Of a DNA stretch of 5,670 bases, positions 1 to 5,670 are shown piece after piece; the stretch's first letter is position 1, and each line of letters opens with the position of its first letter. Source of the DNA: Oscillospiraceae bacterium. Lineage in GTDB: Bacteria; Bacillota; Clostridia; Oscillospirales; Oscillospiraceae. The notes under the pieces were generated by a model. The model did not search any database, was not told the origin of the DNA, and saw only the letters and a program-made list of their open reading frames with translations. The stretch spans positions 1-5,670 of the forward strand of contig JAFRAF010000115.1 in the NCBI GenBank assembly GCA_017405545.1, in the 5' to 3' direction. The translations under genes and the position numbers were made by a program.

Positions 1-413
1 AATATCAGGGCCATGACCACGCTGCCGAACACGCTCAGCCGCCCGTTCAGGCAGGAGAGGGTGATCACAACGGCGACGGATATGAGCAGGATGCACTGCT
101 TGAGGTATTTTTCCCTGCTGCAGACAACGCTCATGCTGACCATCGCGAGTGCCATGATAAGGCCGGTGTTTGCCGTTACAGATCCCACGGCGTTGCCCAC
201 GGCCATATCGTTCTTGCCGTCCATGGCGGCAATCACCGATACAAGGGCCTCCGGCATGGTTGTGGCGAGGCTGACAATTGTGGCGCCGATTATAAATGTG
301 GGTATATTGAGAGCCTTGGCGATCCAGCTCGCCGCGTCCACAAACACATCTCCGCCCTTGACTATAAGGGCGAGGCCTACCGCGAATAAAACGTACATTA
401 ACAGCGATTCCAT
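1..413 (-). CDS. Sodium/calcium exchanger family (CaCA) membrane protein, N-terminal part
   Basis: This is the first 137 residues of an integral-membrane cation exchanger; the rest lies beyond the left edge. The ATG at 413-411 is preceded by GGAGG (423-419) at 5 nt spacing, which fixes the start. The residues form the first alpha-repeat of the CaCA fold: a hydrophobic N-terminus (residues 1-20) leads to KGGDVFVDAA (19-28), then IIGATIVSLATTMPEALVS (41-59) and GNAVGSVTANTG (73-84), followed by further hydrophobic helices. The positions that bind ions in characterised exchangers are kept: T51, E55, S78 and N82. The usual GTSxPE reads ATTMPE (Ser to Thr at 52) and the usual GSN reads GSV. Family members exchange Na+ or H+ for Ca2+, and some may move Mn2+; the substrate cannot be read from this fragment. 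The leader resembles a Mn2+ riboswitch, which favours a Mn2+/Ca2+ export role (inference). Family assignment is firm, substrate is not. Confidence 0.93.
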   Translation of the reverse strand, partial: MESLLMYVLFAVGLALIVKGGDVFVDAASWIAKALNIPTFIIGATIVSLATTMPEALVSVIAAMDGKNDMAVGNAVGSVTANTGLIMALAMVSMSVVCSREKYLKQCILLISVAVVITLSCLNGRLSVFGSVVMALI

Positions 414-423
414 ATTGTCCTCC

Positions 424-453
424 AAAAAAATTCAGGTACATCATGTACCTGAA
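424..453 (-). terminator. Terminator/attenuator hairpin before the exchanger gene
   Basis: On the minus strand TTCAGGTACA (453-444) and TGTACCTGAA (440-431) form a perfect 10-bp stem around the loop TGA, followed at once by seven T (430-424) and then the GGAGG ribosome binding site (423-419). A stem followed by a U-tract is the form of an intrinsic terminator. Its place between promoter and gene makes it a candidate conditional attenuator. A further copy of the 3' arm, TGTACCTG at 472-465, lies upstream in the transcript and could pair with CAGGTACA (451-444) to break the terminator. The same palindrome could instead be a protein operator; the U-tract favours the RNA reading. Confidence 0.6.
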
Positions 454-466
454 CTGAAAAGACACA

Positions 467-579
467 GGTACAGCAATGCCATACTTGAGTCTCAATATTT
501 AAGACAAGCCAGATCATACTTAAATGACCAGTGCTGTTGACTTGCCACGCCGTAAGCGCCATTTACTCCCTCAATGTCC
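467..579 (-). ncRNA. yybP-ykoY-like (Mn2+) riboswitch aptamer in the exchanger leader
   Basis: Read 5' to 3' on the minus strand, the leader folds by hand into a four-way junction. Outer stem: GGACA (579-575) with TGTACC (472-467, one bulged A). Then comes GGGAGTA (570-564), matching the conserved yybP-ykoY L1 loop. Inner stem: AATG (563-560) with CATT (478-475). Short hairpin: GCGC-TTACG-GCGT (559-547). Arm three: GGCAAG (546-541) with CTTGTC (508-503), holding TCAACA (540-535), the hairpin GGTCAT/ATGATC (529-512) and TGG (511-509), which resembles the L3 internal loop. Arm four: ATATTG with CAAGTAT (498-481, one bulged G). The order of stems and the two motifs match what I recall of the yybP-ykoY class, which is established as Mn2+-sensing and controls cation exporters. 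The 3' strand of L1 is a poorer match. No covariance search was possible. Confidence 0.6.
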
Positions 580-583
580 TGCC

Positions 584-612
584 AATATAACATATGTGCG
601 GTGAAAAGTCAA
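584..612 (-). promoter_or_regulatory. Sigma-A-type promoter of the exchanger gene
   Basis: On the minus strand a -35 box TTGACT (612-607) is followed after exactly 17 nt by a -10 box TATATT (589-584). The predicted start of transcription, near 577-579, gives a leader of about 165 nt and falls at the 5' end of the proposed aptamer, which supports both calls. Confidence 0.75.
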
Positions 613-666
613 TATTTTTCTGCCTGCATTCTTTTTTCTGACCGTTGATAAACTCAAACTGCGGAG

Positions 667-688
667 AAAAAATGTCTGCACTGGACAT
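667..688 (-). terminator. Weak terminator-like hairpin, minus strand
   Basis: On the minus strand ATGTC (688-684), a 7-nt loop and GACAT (676-672) are followed by a T-run (through 667). The stem is only 5 bp. It could stop stray minus-strand transcription before it enters the exchanger promoter. This is a weak call. Confidence 0.25.
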
Positions 689-747
689 GGGACAGCCTGC
701 GCCATCCGGGTAAAAGCCTTTTTATGGCAGCGATAAAGATGCAGAAA

Positions 748-765
748 AGCCGGACAAAACCGGCT
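748..765. repeat. GC-rich inverted repeat
   Basis: AGCCGG (748-753) and CCGGCT (760-765) are perfect 6-bp arms around ACAAAA. On the minus strand the stem is followed by a short T-rich tail (TTTCT), so it may be a minor terminator in that direction. No role can be assigned with confidence. Confidence 0.35.
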
Positions 766-860
766 GCAACGGGATAAGAGGATTATATGCAGGGAATTGT
801 GTGCAAAAGGACGCCATATAAGTCATGGTTGAGAGCGTTTTGTAGTAATCGACATTTTTT

Positions 861-915
861 GCCCGAGTATTTGTGCAAACTTGACAGTTGAAATAATCGG
901 TTTACGTGGTACAAT
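861..915 (+). promoter_or_regulatory. Promoter and putative operator of the first phosphate transporter
   Basis: A -10 box TACAAT (910-915) carries an extended -10 TG (907-908) and lies 16 nt after TTGAAA (888-893), a usable -35. A second -35-like box, TTGACA (881-886), lies 23 nt from the -10, too far for a normal -35. The 12-mer TTGACAGTTGAA (881-892) and the upstream stretch from GCCCG (861) recur before the second transporter at the same distance from its -10. This points to a shared regulator site overlapping the -35. The predicted start is near 922. Confidence 0.7.
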
Positions 916-921
916 AAAAAC

Positions 922-1095
922 GGTATAAAATGGGTATTAAGAAGAGTTTTTTTGAAAAAACAGAGTGATATTTGATAAGATGGAACACTTGTTCTTTTGA
1001 TATAAAGCCATGTGCCGGCAAACAGCACATGTTCCTGACGAGCCGCTCGGCAAAACCGCTGAGATGCTTGTTTTAGTATTGGAGATGAAAACGCG
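922..1095 (+). promoter_or_regulatory. Long untranslated leader of the first phosphate transporter
   Basis: From the predicted start to the ATG the leader is about 174 nt, against about 52 nt for the paralogue. It holds several inverted repeats: GTTTTTT/AAAAAAC near 946-961, GAACA/TGTTC (983-994), CATGTGC/GCACATG (1009-1015 and 1025-1031, 9-nt loop) and GCCG/CGGC near 1041-1051. GGAG (1081-1084) precedes the start codon by 11 nt, which is rather long. I recognise no known riboswitch class here; the leader may be structured or may be ordinary. Confidence 0.4.
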
Positions 1096-2859
1096 ATGAG
1101 TATTCTCAATATCGCATCCCTTTTGGGCGGCTTGGCACTTTTCTTATATGGCATTTCCCTGATGGGCGACGGCCTGAATCAGGTTGCCGGCAACAAACTC
1201 CAAGTGGTTCTGTACCGCCTGACCAGCAACCCTTTTAAAGGCATCCTGCTTGGCATCGGCGTTACCGCGCTGATTCAGTCGTCATCGGCCACCAGCATCA
1301 TGGCCATAGGCTTCGTCAACTCGGGTCTCATGCAGTTTGCCCAGGCCGTGAGCATTATTCTGGGCTCCATAGTGGGCACAAGTACCACGGGATGGATCGT
1401 CAGCCTGTCATTTCTGGGGGCAAGCAGCGGGTGGATGGAGCTGCTCTCCACCGCCTTCATCACCGGCGTTCTGGCTACCATAGGCATTATCCTTCATAAA
1501 TTCAACAAAAACCCCACCAAGCGCAAGGTGGGTACAGTTCTGCTGGGCTTTGCTGTTTTGATGTACGGCATGACCGCTATGAGCGCTGCGGTGGCGCCTC
1601 TGCGGGAGAGCGAGCGATTCATCGTGCTTTTGACCAAGTTCTCCAATCCGGTCCTGGGCATTCTGGTGGGTATGGTTTTTACTGCTGTCATACAGTCCTC
1701 GGCGGCGGCGGTGGGTATTTTGCAGGCCCTGAGTATGACGGGCGCGCTGCGCTTCTCGGCGGCATTTCCCATAATCCTGGGTATTGCCGTGGGCGGCGCC
1801 CTGCCTGTCCTTATCAGCGCTCTGGGGGCGTCTTTGAATGCCCGGCGTACTGCTCTGGTCCATCTCATCATCGACATTCTCGGGGCTCTGTTCTGCGGCG
1901 TGGTTTTTTACGCGGCTAACACCGTTCACCCGTTTTCTTTTATAAATGCCACCATGAACCCGGTGTCCGTGGCGGCGCTGAACACTGTTTTCCGCATCGT
2001 CACGGTGGCGGTGCTTACCCCTTGCATCAGCCTGCTGGAAAAGCTGGTGTGCTTAATCATGCCCGCGTCAAGGGAGTCGGCCGGGGATAAAGCCGATGCC
2101 GATTGGGATTTGCTGGAGGAACGCTTCATCTCCCACCCCGCGCTGGCCATTGAACAGAGCCGCATTGTGGTAATCTCCATGGCGGGTTATGTATGGAAGA
2201 ACCTGACCCTGGCGCTCCAGCTTTTGCGGGATTACAGTGAAGAGGTTTTCCAGGAGGTCCAGGAGCTGGAGGACCTGGTGGACCGGTATGAAGATAAGCT
2301 CGGAACCTATCTGGTCAAGATCAACTCCAAGGAGCTGACAAGGGCACAGAATGAGGATCTTAATAAATTTCTCCATGCAATTACAGATTTTGAGCGTATC
2401 TCTGACCACACTGCCAATATCGCTGAGAGCGCGAAAGAGATTGCGGAAAAGCAAATCGAGTTCAGCCCCGCGGCTGCCCGTGAGCTGGAAGTGCTCCAAG
2501 AGGCCATACGGGAGGGGGTGGACATGGCCATTCGGGCCTTTACAGACAGCGATTACGATACCGCGATGATGGTGGAGCCCTTGGAGGAGCTCGTCGACAA
2601 TCTGTGCGATGAAATAAAGCACCGCCACATTGACCGCCTGCAAACGGGCATTTGCACCATCCAGCACGGTTATGTATTTAACGATCTGCTGACCAGTTAC
2701 GAGCGTATCAGCGACCACTGCTCAAACATTGCCGTGGCCATGATCGAGCTGGAGCATGACTCCTTTGACACTCACAACTATCTGGAAAACCGGTTAAACA
2801 TGAAGGACGAAGAGTTTGACCGGTACTACAGAGAATTCGAGGCCAAGTACAGCCTGTAA
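1096..2859 (+). CDS. Na/Pi-cotransporter family protein with C-terminal PhoU domain (first copy)
   Basis: This 587-residue membrane protein belongs to the bacterial Na+/phosphate cotransporter II family (NptA/YjbB-like, Na_Pi_cotrans domain), in which members import or export inorganic phosphate across the cytoplasmic membrane. Residues 1-320 are hydrophobic and hold the two inverted repeats typical of the family, marked by QSSSATS (61-67) and QSSAAAV (200-206). Residues from about 345 to 580 form a cytoplasmic PhoU-like helical domain with two ERISDH motifs (433-438 and 536-541), matching the ExxxD metal-binding signature of PhoU. The length is normal for the fused form. The ATG at 1096 is supported by GGAG at 1081-1084; an ATG at 1085 hits a stop after four codons. 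The gene has its own promoter and terminator. The transport direction cannot be read from sequence. PhoU suggests feedback from intracellular phosphate (inference). Confidence 0.95.
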   Translation: MSILNIASLLGGLALFLYGISLMGDGLNQVAGNKLQVVLYRLTSNPFKGILLGIGVTALIQSSSATSIMAIGFVNSGLMQFAQAVSIILGSIVGTSTTGWIVSLSFLGASSGWMELLSTAFITGVLATIGIILHKFNKNPTKRKVGTVLLGFAVLMYGMTAMSAAVAPLRESERFIVLLTKFSNPVLGILVGMVFTAVIQSSAAAVGILQALSMTGALRFSAAFPIILGIAVGGALPVLISALGASLNARRTALVHLIIDILGALFCGVVFYAANTVHPFSFINATMNPVSVAALNTVFRIVTVAVLTPCISLLEKLVCLIMPASRESAGDKADADWDLLEERFISHPALAIEQSRIVVISMAGYVWKNLTLALQLLRDYSEEVFQEVQELEDLVDRYEDKLGTYLVKINSKELTRAQNEDLNKFLHAITDFERISDHTANIAESAKEIAEKQIEFSPAAARELEVLQEAIREGVDMAIRAFTDSDYDTAMMVEPLEELVDNLCDEIKHRHIDRLQTGICTIQHGYVFNDLLTSYERISDHCSNIAVAMIELEHDSFDTHNYLENRLNMKDEEFDRYYREFEAKYSL

Positions 2860-2896
2860 TTCACGCGAAAGAGCTTAAAACCTGATATTGTCATTC

Positions 2897-2937
2897 AAAA
2901 GGCTTTCCTGAACGCAAGGGTTCCGGAGAGCCTTTTT
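2897..2937 (+). terminator. Intrinsic terminator after the first phosphate transporter
   Basis: AAAAGGCT (2897-2904) pairs with AGCCTTTT (2929-2936); inside, TCC/GGA and GAAC/GTTC continue the stem with single mismatches around a 6-nt loop, and the 3' side runs into T 2933-2937. It ends 37 nt after the stop codon begins its downstream gap and separates the two transporter genes into two transcripts. Confidence 0.8.
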
Positions 2938-3038
2938 CAGCCCGAGAGACAAGGTGCGGCAGGGGATGAACGGATCCGCGGACAGTGTGTCAAAAATAAT
3001 GCCTTTTCGGTCAAAACCCAGAGAAATGTGTATTAATC

Positions 3039-3093
3039 GCCCGTATATTTGTACGATTTTGACAGTTGAAGCTGTCATTTTTTGTGATATAAT
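3039..3093 (+). promoter_or_regulatory. Promoter and putative operator of the second phosphate transporter
   Basis: A perfect -10 box TATAAT (3088-3093) with extended -10 TG (3085-3086) lies 16 nt after TTGAAG (3066-3071) and 23 nt after TTGACA (3059-3064). From GCCCG at 3039 to the end of the 12-mer TTGACAGTTGAA (3070), 26 of 32 positions match the block at 861-892 with no gap. Here the 12-mer is also part of an inverted repeat, TGACAG/CTGTCA (3060-3065 and 3072-3077), absent from the first copy. Transcription should start near 3100. Confidence 0.8.
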
Positions 3094-3151
3094 AATAATG
3101 GGAGAAGATAGGCATTCTAATTGATTTCTTTGTAAAAAACCGAGGTATTGA

Positions 3152-4936
3152 ATGACGGTATTCGACGTATTAACTATGCTGTGCGGACTCGCGTTTTTTC
3201 TGTTCGGCATGTCGTTCATGGGGGAAGAACTGAAAAATGTAGCCGGGAACAAGATGGAATCCATACTGTGGCGGCTTTCGTCTACACCCATTAAGGGCTT
3301 GCTGCTGGGCACCTTTGCCACAGCTGTGATACAGTCCTCCTCCGCGACCACGGTCATGGTGGTCAGCTTTGTAAACGCCGGAATGATGAAGGTCAGCCAG
3401 GCCATTACGGTCATAATGGGAGCTGAGATAGGTACCACAATGACGGGCTGGCTGCTCACACTGGCCAACATCTCCGGAGAAAGCGGCCTGTCGAGGCTGT
3501 TTTCCACATCCACCTTCCTGCCCGTGGTGGCTGTAATCGGTATAGCCCTGCGCATGTTCGGACGGAAAAAAACCGCCAGGCACACGGGTGGGATACTGCT
3601 CGGCTTCTCCGTGCTCATGTACGGCATGATGATAATGAGCCAGACTGTCACGCCGCTGAAAGAGGATCCGAATTTTGTCGGAATACTTACTCTGTTTTCC
3701 AATCCGATACTGGGAATACTGGCCGGCACGCTCCTGACGGTGGTCATTCAGAGCTGTTCCGCCGGCGTAGGTATTCTCCAGGCCCTGTCAGTGACAGGCG
3801 TACTGAGCTATGCGGAATGCATACCCCTTATTCTGGGCATGAATCTGGGCGCATCCACCCCAATACTCATCGCCATGATGGGCTCCAACAAAAACGGCAA
3901 GCGGGCGGCTATAGCTTATCTGGTCTGCAATATTCTGGGAATAATAATCGTCGCCGTATTGTACTATCCGCTGCGGGCTTTGCTTGGGCTGAGCGTTTTT
4001 GACGCGGTGGCCAATACGGTGGGGATAGCCACGCTGAACACTGTTATGCGAGTGTTAGTCATGATGATACTGCTGCCCGCCCACAAGGGCGTCGAGAAGA
4101 TCGTCTACTCCATCGTGAAGTACAGAGCCGATGAGGACGCCGATGAGGAGGACCTGAAAAAGCTCAACGACCGGGCCCTTCGCTCGCCCCAGGCGGCTGT
4201 GGCCCTCAGCGAGTCGGCGGTGTATAAGATGGCGGATATTGCCGAGGGTAGCATTTATCAGGCCTTTGACCTGTTCAGAAACTATGACAAGAACGGATCT
4301 CAGATACTTGTGGGCAAGGAAAACCTCCTTGACAAGTATGAGGGCAAGCTGGGCGAGTTTGTGCTGAAAATACTACACGGAGAGGTCCACCCGGACCAGC
4401 AGCCCGTAGCGGAAAAGGTGCTCAACGCAATAGGGGAGTTTGAACGGCTTGGAGACCACATGCTGAACATAGTGGAGCTGGCCGATGAGGTCTATGAGAA
4501 AAAGCTGGAATTCTCCCCGGAGGCCGACAGAGAGTTGGGGGTGCTGGAGAGCGCCATAAGGGATGTCCTGGGCATGGCGGTAGAGTCCTTCAAAACCAAT
4601 AACAGGGAGCTGGCTCTGCGGGTCGAACCCCTTGAGGAGGTCATCGACATGATGTGCGATGAGATGAAGGTGCGCCACGTCACAAGACTGCAAAACGGTA
4701 TCTGCAACGTTATCAGCGGCTTCGTGTTCAATGACCTGCTGACCAACTGCGAGAGGATTTCGGATCACTGCTCGAATATAGCCATATGCGCGCTGAGGGC
4801 GAGCGGTATAAATACTCTGCCCCATGAATACGCTGAGAACGCGAATCAGACGGAGTCATACGCGGAGGCATTTAAGGAGTATTCCGATAAGTATCTTATG
4901 AACCTTAGGAATGAAAACTTGTCCGGGCAGAATTAA
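3152..4936 (+). CDS. Na/Pi-cotransporter family protein with C-terminal PhoU domain (second copy)
   Basis: This 594-residue paralogue of the preceding gene aligns with it almost without gaps through the membrane half: QSSSATT (61-67) and QSCSAGV (200-206) occupy the same residue numbers as in the first copy. The second signature has Cys and Gly where the first copy has Ser and Ala, a possible difference in substrate affinity or ion coupling. Membrane helices fill about residues 1-325. An acidic linker (DEDADEED, 337-344) leads to the PhoU-like domain, with ERLGDH (431-436) and ERISDH (534-539) as ExxxD metal-binding motifs. The ATG at 3152 follows GAGG (3142-3145) at 6 nt. It has its own promoter and a strong terminator, so it can be expressed separately from the first copy. 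Role: phosphate transport across the cytoplasmic membrane; the direction is unknown. A tail of about 40 residues after the last PhoU helix is polar and unremarkable. Confidence 0.95.
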   Translation: MTVFDVLTMLCGLAFFLFGMSFMGEELKNVAGNKMESILWRLSSTPIKGLLLGTFATAVIQSSSATTVMVVSFVNAGMMKVSQAITVIMGAEIGTTMTGWLLTLANISGESGLSRLFSTSTFLPVVAVIGIALRMFGRKKTARHTGGILLGFSVLMYGMMIMSQTVTPLKEDPNFVGILTLFSNPILGILAGTLLTVVIQSCSAGVGILQALSVTGVLSYAECIPLILGMNLGASTPILIAMMGSNKNGKRAAIAYLVCNILGIIIVAVLYYPLRALLGLSVFDAVANTVGIATLNTVMRVLVMMILLPAHKGVEKIVYSIVKYRADEDADEEDLKKLNDRALRSPQAAVALSESAVYKMADIAEGSIYQAFDLFRNYDKNGSQILVGKENLLDKYEGKLGEFVLKILHGEVHPDQQPVAEKVLNAIGEFERLGDHMLNIVELADEVYEKKLEFSPEADRELGVLESAIRDVLGMAVESFKTNNRELALRVEPLEEVIDMMCDEMKVRHVTRLQNGICNVISGFVFNDLLTNCERISDHCSNIAICALRASGINTLPHEYAENANQTESYAEAFKEYSDKYLMNLRNENLSGQN

Positions 4937-4950
4937 GTATATGATAACGC

Positions 4951-4982
4951 AAAAGGAGCATGCGTGCCGCATGCTCCTTTTT
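4951..4982. terminator. Strong bidirectional terminator between convergent genes
   Basis: AAAAGGAGCATGCG (4951-4964) and CGCATGCTCCTTTT (4968-4981) are perfect 14-bp arms around the loop TGC. T-runs follow in both directions (4978-4982 on plus, the complement of 4951-4954 on minus). It sits between the stop codons of the second transporter and the convergent hydrolase and can end both transcripts. Confidence 0.93.
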
Positions 4983-5004
4983 ATGTATGTCTTATAGTTT
5001 TCGA

Positions 5005-5670
5005 TCACTGCGTGAAAAAGCTGTAAATGCGATCCCTGTAGTCGGGGGCGGTGTCGAAGGCCGCGTGCCCGTAGCCTGTGTACATGAAAAGCTGGAAATC
5101 AGGCCTTAAGTCCAGACGCTCGGCTATCTCCATCGTGGCATCTGAGTCCAGGACGGAATCCTCAAACACCCCTATGGCCAGGACCGGACACTGTATCCCA
5201 TCCAGCCGGTCTGCCGCATTGAACTCCTTTATGCTCTCAGCCAGTATCACAAAACGGGAGAGCTCCTGCTCCGTGGTAGCCTGGCCCGCGGATATGAGCA
5301 GGTCTTTGAACTGCTCATATACATCGGGCGGATAGAGTTCCCTTCCGAAGTCCAGATAGAGTCCCACGCCGTCCTTTTTCTTTGCGATATCGATCCACCT
5401 GTCTATAAGCTCAAGCTGCTTCGGCTGCCGGACATGGGCGGATGTTGAGCCCAGGACCATCATACGCACCAGCTCCGGGTGCTCTATGGCAATGACCATG
5501 GCCATCATGCCCCCCTGTGACGCTCCGAACAGGTGTATGTCGCGCAGACCGAGGGCATTGATAGCTTCCGCGGTATCTTCTGCCATCTGTTCAATGGAAT
5601 AGAGGACAGGCAGCTCCCGGCGCCTGTCAAAGACGTAGACGGTAAAGTCCTCCGCCATGACGGCGTACTC
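5005..5670 (-). CDS. Alpha/beta hydrolase, C-terminal part
   Basis: This minus-strand frame is open to the right edge. A Met codon at 5658-5656 is preceded in frame by Glu-Tyr-Ala-Val, so the true start is probably outside the window. Numbered from that Met (217 residues), it shows the alpha/beta-hydrolase core: a beta strand FTVYVFDRR (5-13), the nucleophile elbow GASQGG with Ser47 (45-50), a helical lid at about 80-150, an acid strand PVLAIGVFED with Asp167, and GYGHAAF with His198. The catalytic triad is therefore complete. Still outside the window should be some 30-60 N-terminal residues with the first strands and the oxyanion-loop HG motif. Members of this fold are esterases, lipases, peptidases or C-C hydrolases; the substrate cannot be told here. 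No signal peptide can be judged. It is convergent with the second transporter and shares its terminator. Confidence 0.88.
   Translation of the reverse strand, partial: EYAVMAEDFTVYVFDRRRELPVLYSIEQMAEDTAEAINALGLRDIHLFGASQGGMMAMVIAIEHPELVRMMVLGSTSAHVRQPKQLELIDRWIDIAKKKDGVGLYLDFGRELYPPDVYEQFKDLLISAGQATTEQELSRFVILAESIKEFNAADRLDGIQCPVLAIGVFEDSVLDSDATMEIAERLDLRPDFQLFMYTGYGHAAFDTAPDYRDRIYSFFTQ

Larger units (their letters stand above)
613..860. other. Intergenic stretch without a convincing gene
   Basis: This lies between the divergent exchanger and phosphate-transporter promoters. I see no recognisable protein or RNA gene. It holds two inverted repeats (672-688 and 748-765, listed separately) and two very short open frames that are more likely chance (see rejected items). 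Confidence 0.5.

Noticed and set aside
13..540. 175-residue open frame, plus strand
   Set aside because: It is antisense to the exchanger gene and its leader, has no family resemblance, and the opposite strand has a clear CaCA protein, ribosome binding site and promoter.
672..713. 13-codon open frame with GGAG upstream (possible leader peptide)
   Set aside because: No promoter precedes it, it is far from the first transporter, and it has no run of regulatory codons or attenuator after it.
787..891. 34-codon open frame, plus strand, with an AAGAGG-like site 5 nt before its ATG
   Set aside because: Its end runs into the conserved promoter block, and the matching block at the second gene is not an open continuation in the same frame, so the conservation is at DNA level. 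No promoter is seen for it.
952..981. Possible second promoter of the first transporter (TTGAAA, 18 nt, TAAGAT)
   Set aside because: Both boxes are poor and the region is AT-rich, so a chance match is likely; the extended -10 promoter upstream is better.
1058..1070. GCTGAGATG in the leader, recalling the CUGAGA motif of TPP riboswitches
   Set aside because: None of the other conserved TPP elements (ACCUGAU, GAUAAUGCCAGCG) is present nearby.
783..1154. 123-residue open frame, minus strand
   Set aside because: It overlaps the promoter, leader and start of the first transporter on the opposite strand; its composition is not protein-like and no domain is recognisable.
2068..2718. 216-residue open frame, minus strand
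   Set aside because: It is antisense to the PhoU-domain half of the first transporter; a similar 150-residue shadow lies opposite the same region of the second copy (4373-4825), as expected from shared codon patterns.
2875..3747. 290-residue open frame, minus strand
   Set aside because: It is a long shadow of the second transporter's membrane half and crosses the terminator and promoter between the two genes; it has no family features.

Overview
The window reads as chromosomal DNA from a Gram-positive, Clostridia-like bacterium. This is an inference from the strong GGAGG-type ribosome binding sites, the sigma-A-type promoters, the U-tailed intrinsic terminators, and a mix of GC-rich codons with frequent ATA and AGG/AGA. 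No rRNA, tRNA, mobile element or CRISPR array is visible.

Layout. (1) Positions 1-413, minus strand: the N-terminal 137 residues of a sodium/calcium-exchanger-family (CaCA) membrane protein, running off the left edge. It has its own promoter (584-612) and a leader of about 165 nt. The leader folds on paper like a yybP-ykoY (Mn2+-sensing) riboswitch aptamer, followed by a terminator hairpin directly before the ribosome binding site. (2) Positions 613-860: intergenic DNA with two weak hairpins and no convincing gene. (3) Positions 861-2859, plus strand: promoter, long leader and gene for a Na/Pi-cotransporter-family protein with a C-terminal PhoU domain, ending in an intrinsic terminator. (4) Positions 3039-4936, plus strand: a second, paralogous Na/Pi-cotransporter-PhoU protein with its own promoter. 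The two promoters share a 32-bp upstream block with 26 identical positions, including an identical 12-mer, and the same distance to the -10 box. (5) Positions 4951-4982: a strong bidirectional terminator. (6) Positions 5005-5670, minus strand: an alpha/beta hydrolase with an intact Ser-Asp-His triad, whose N-terminus lies beyond the right edge.

How it fits together. The window is mainly an ion and phosphate homeostasis neighbourhood: a divalent-cation exchanger probably controlled by a metal-sensing RNA, divergent from two tandem phosphate transporters that are probably co-regulated by the same factor through duplicated promoters rather than transcribed as one operon. The hydrolase is convergent to them and has no evident functional link. 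The most interesting parts are the non-coding ones: the riboswitch-like leader with mutually exclusive hairpins, and the duplicated promoter/operator block.
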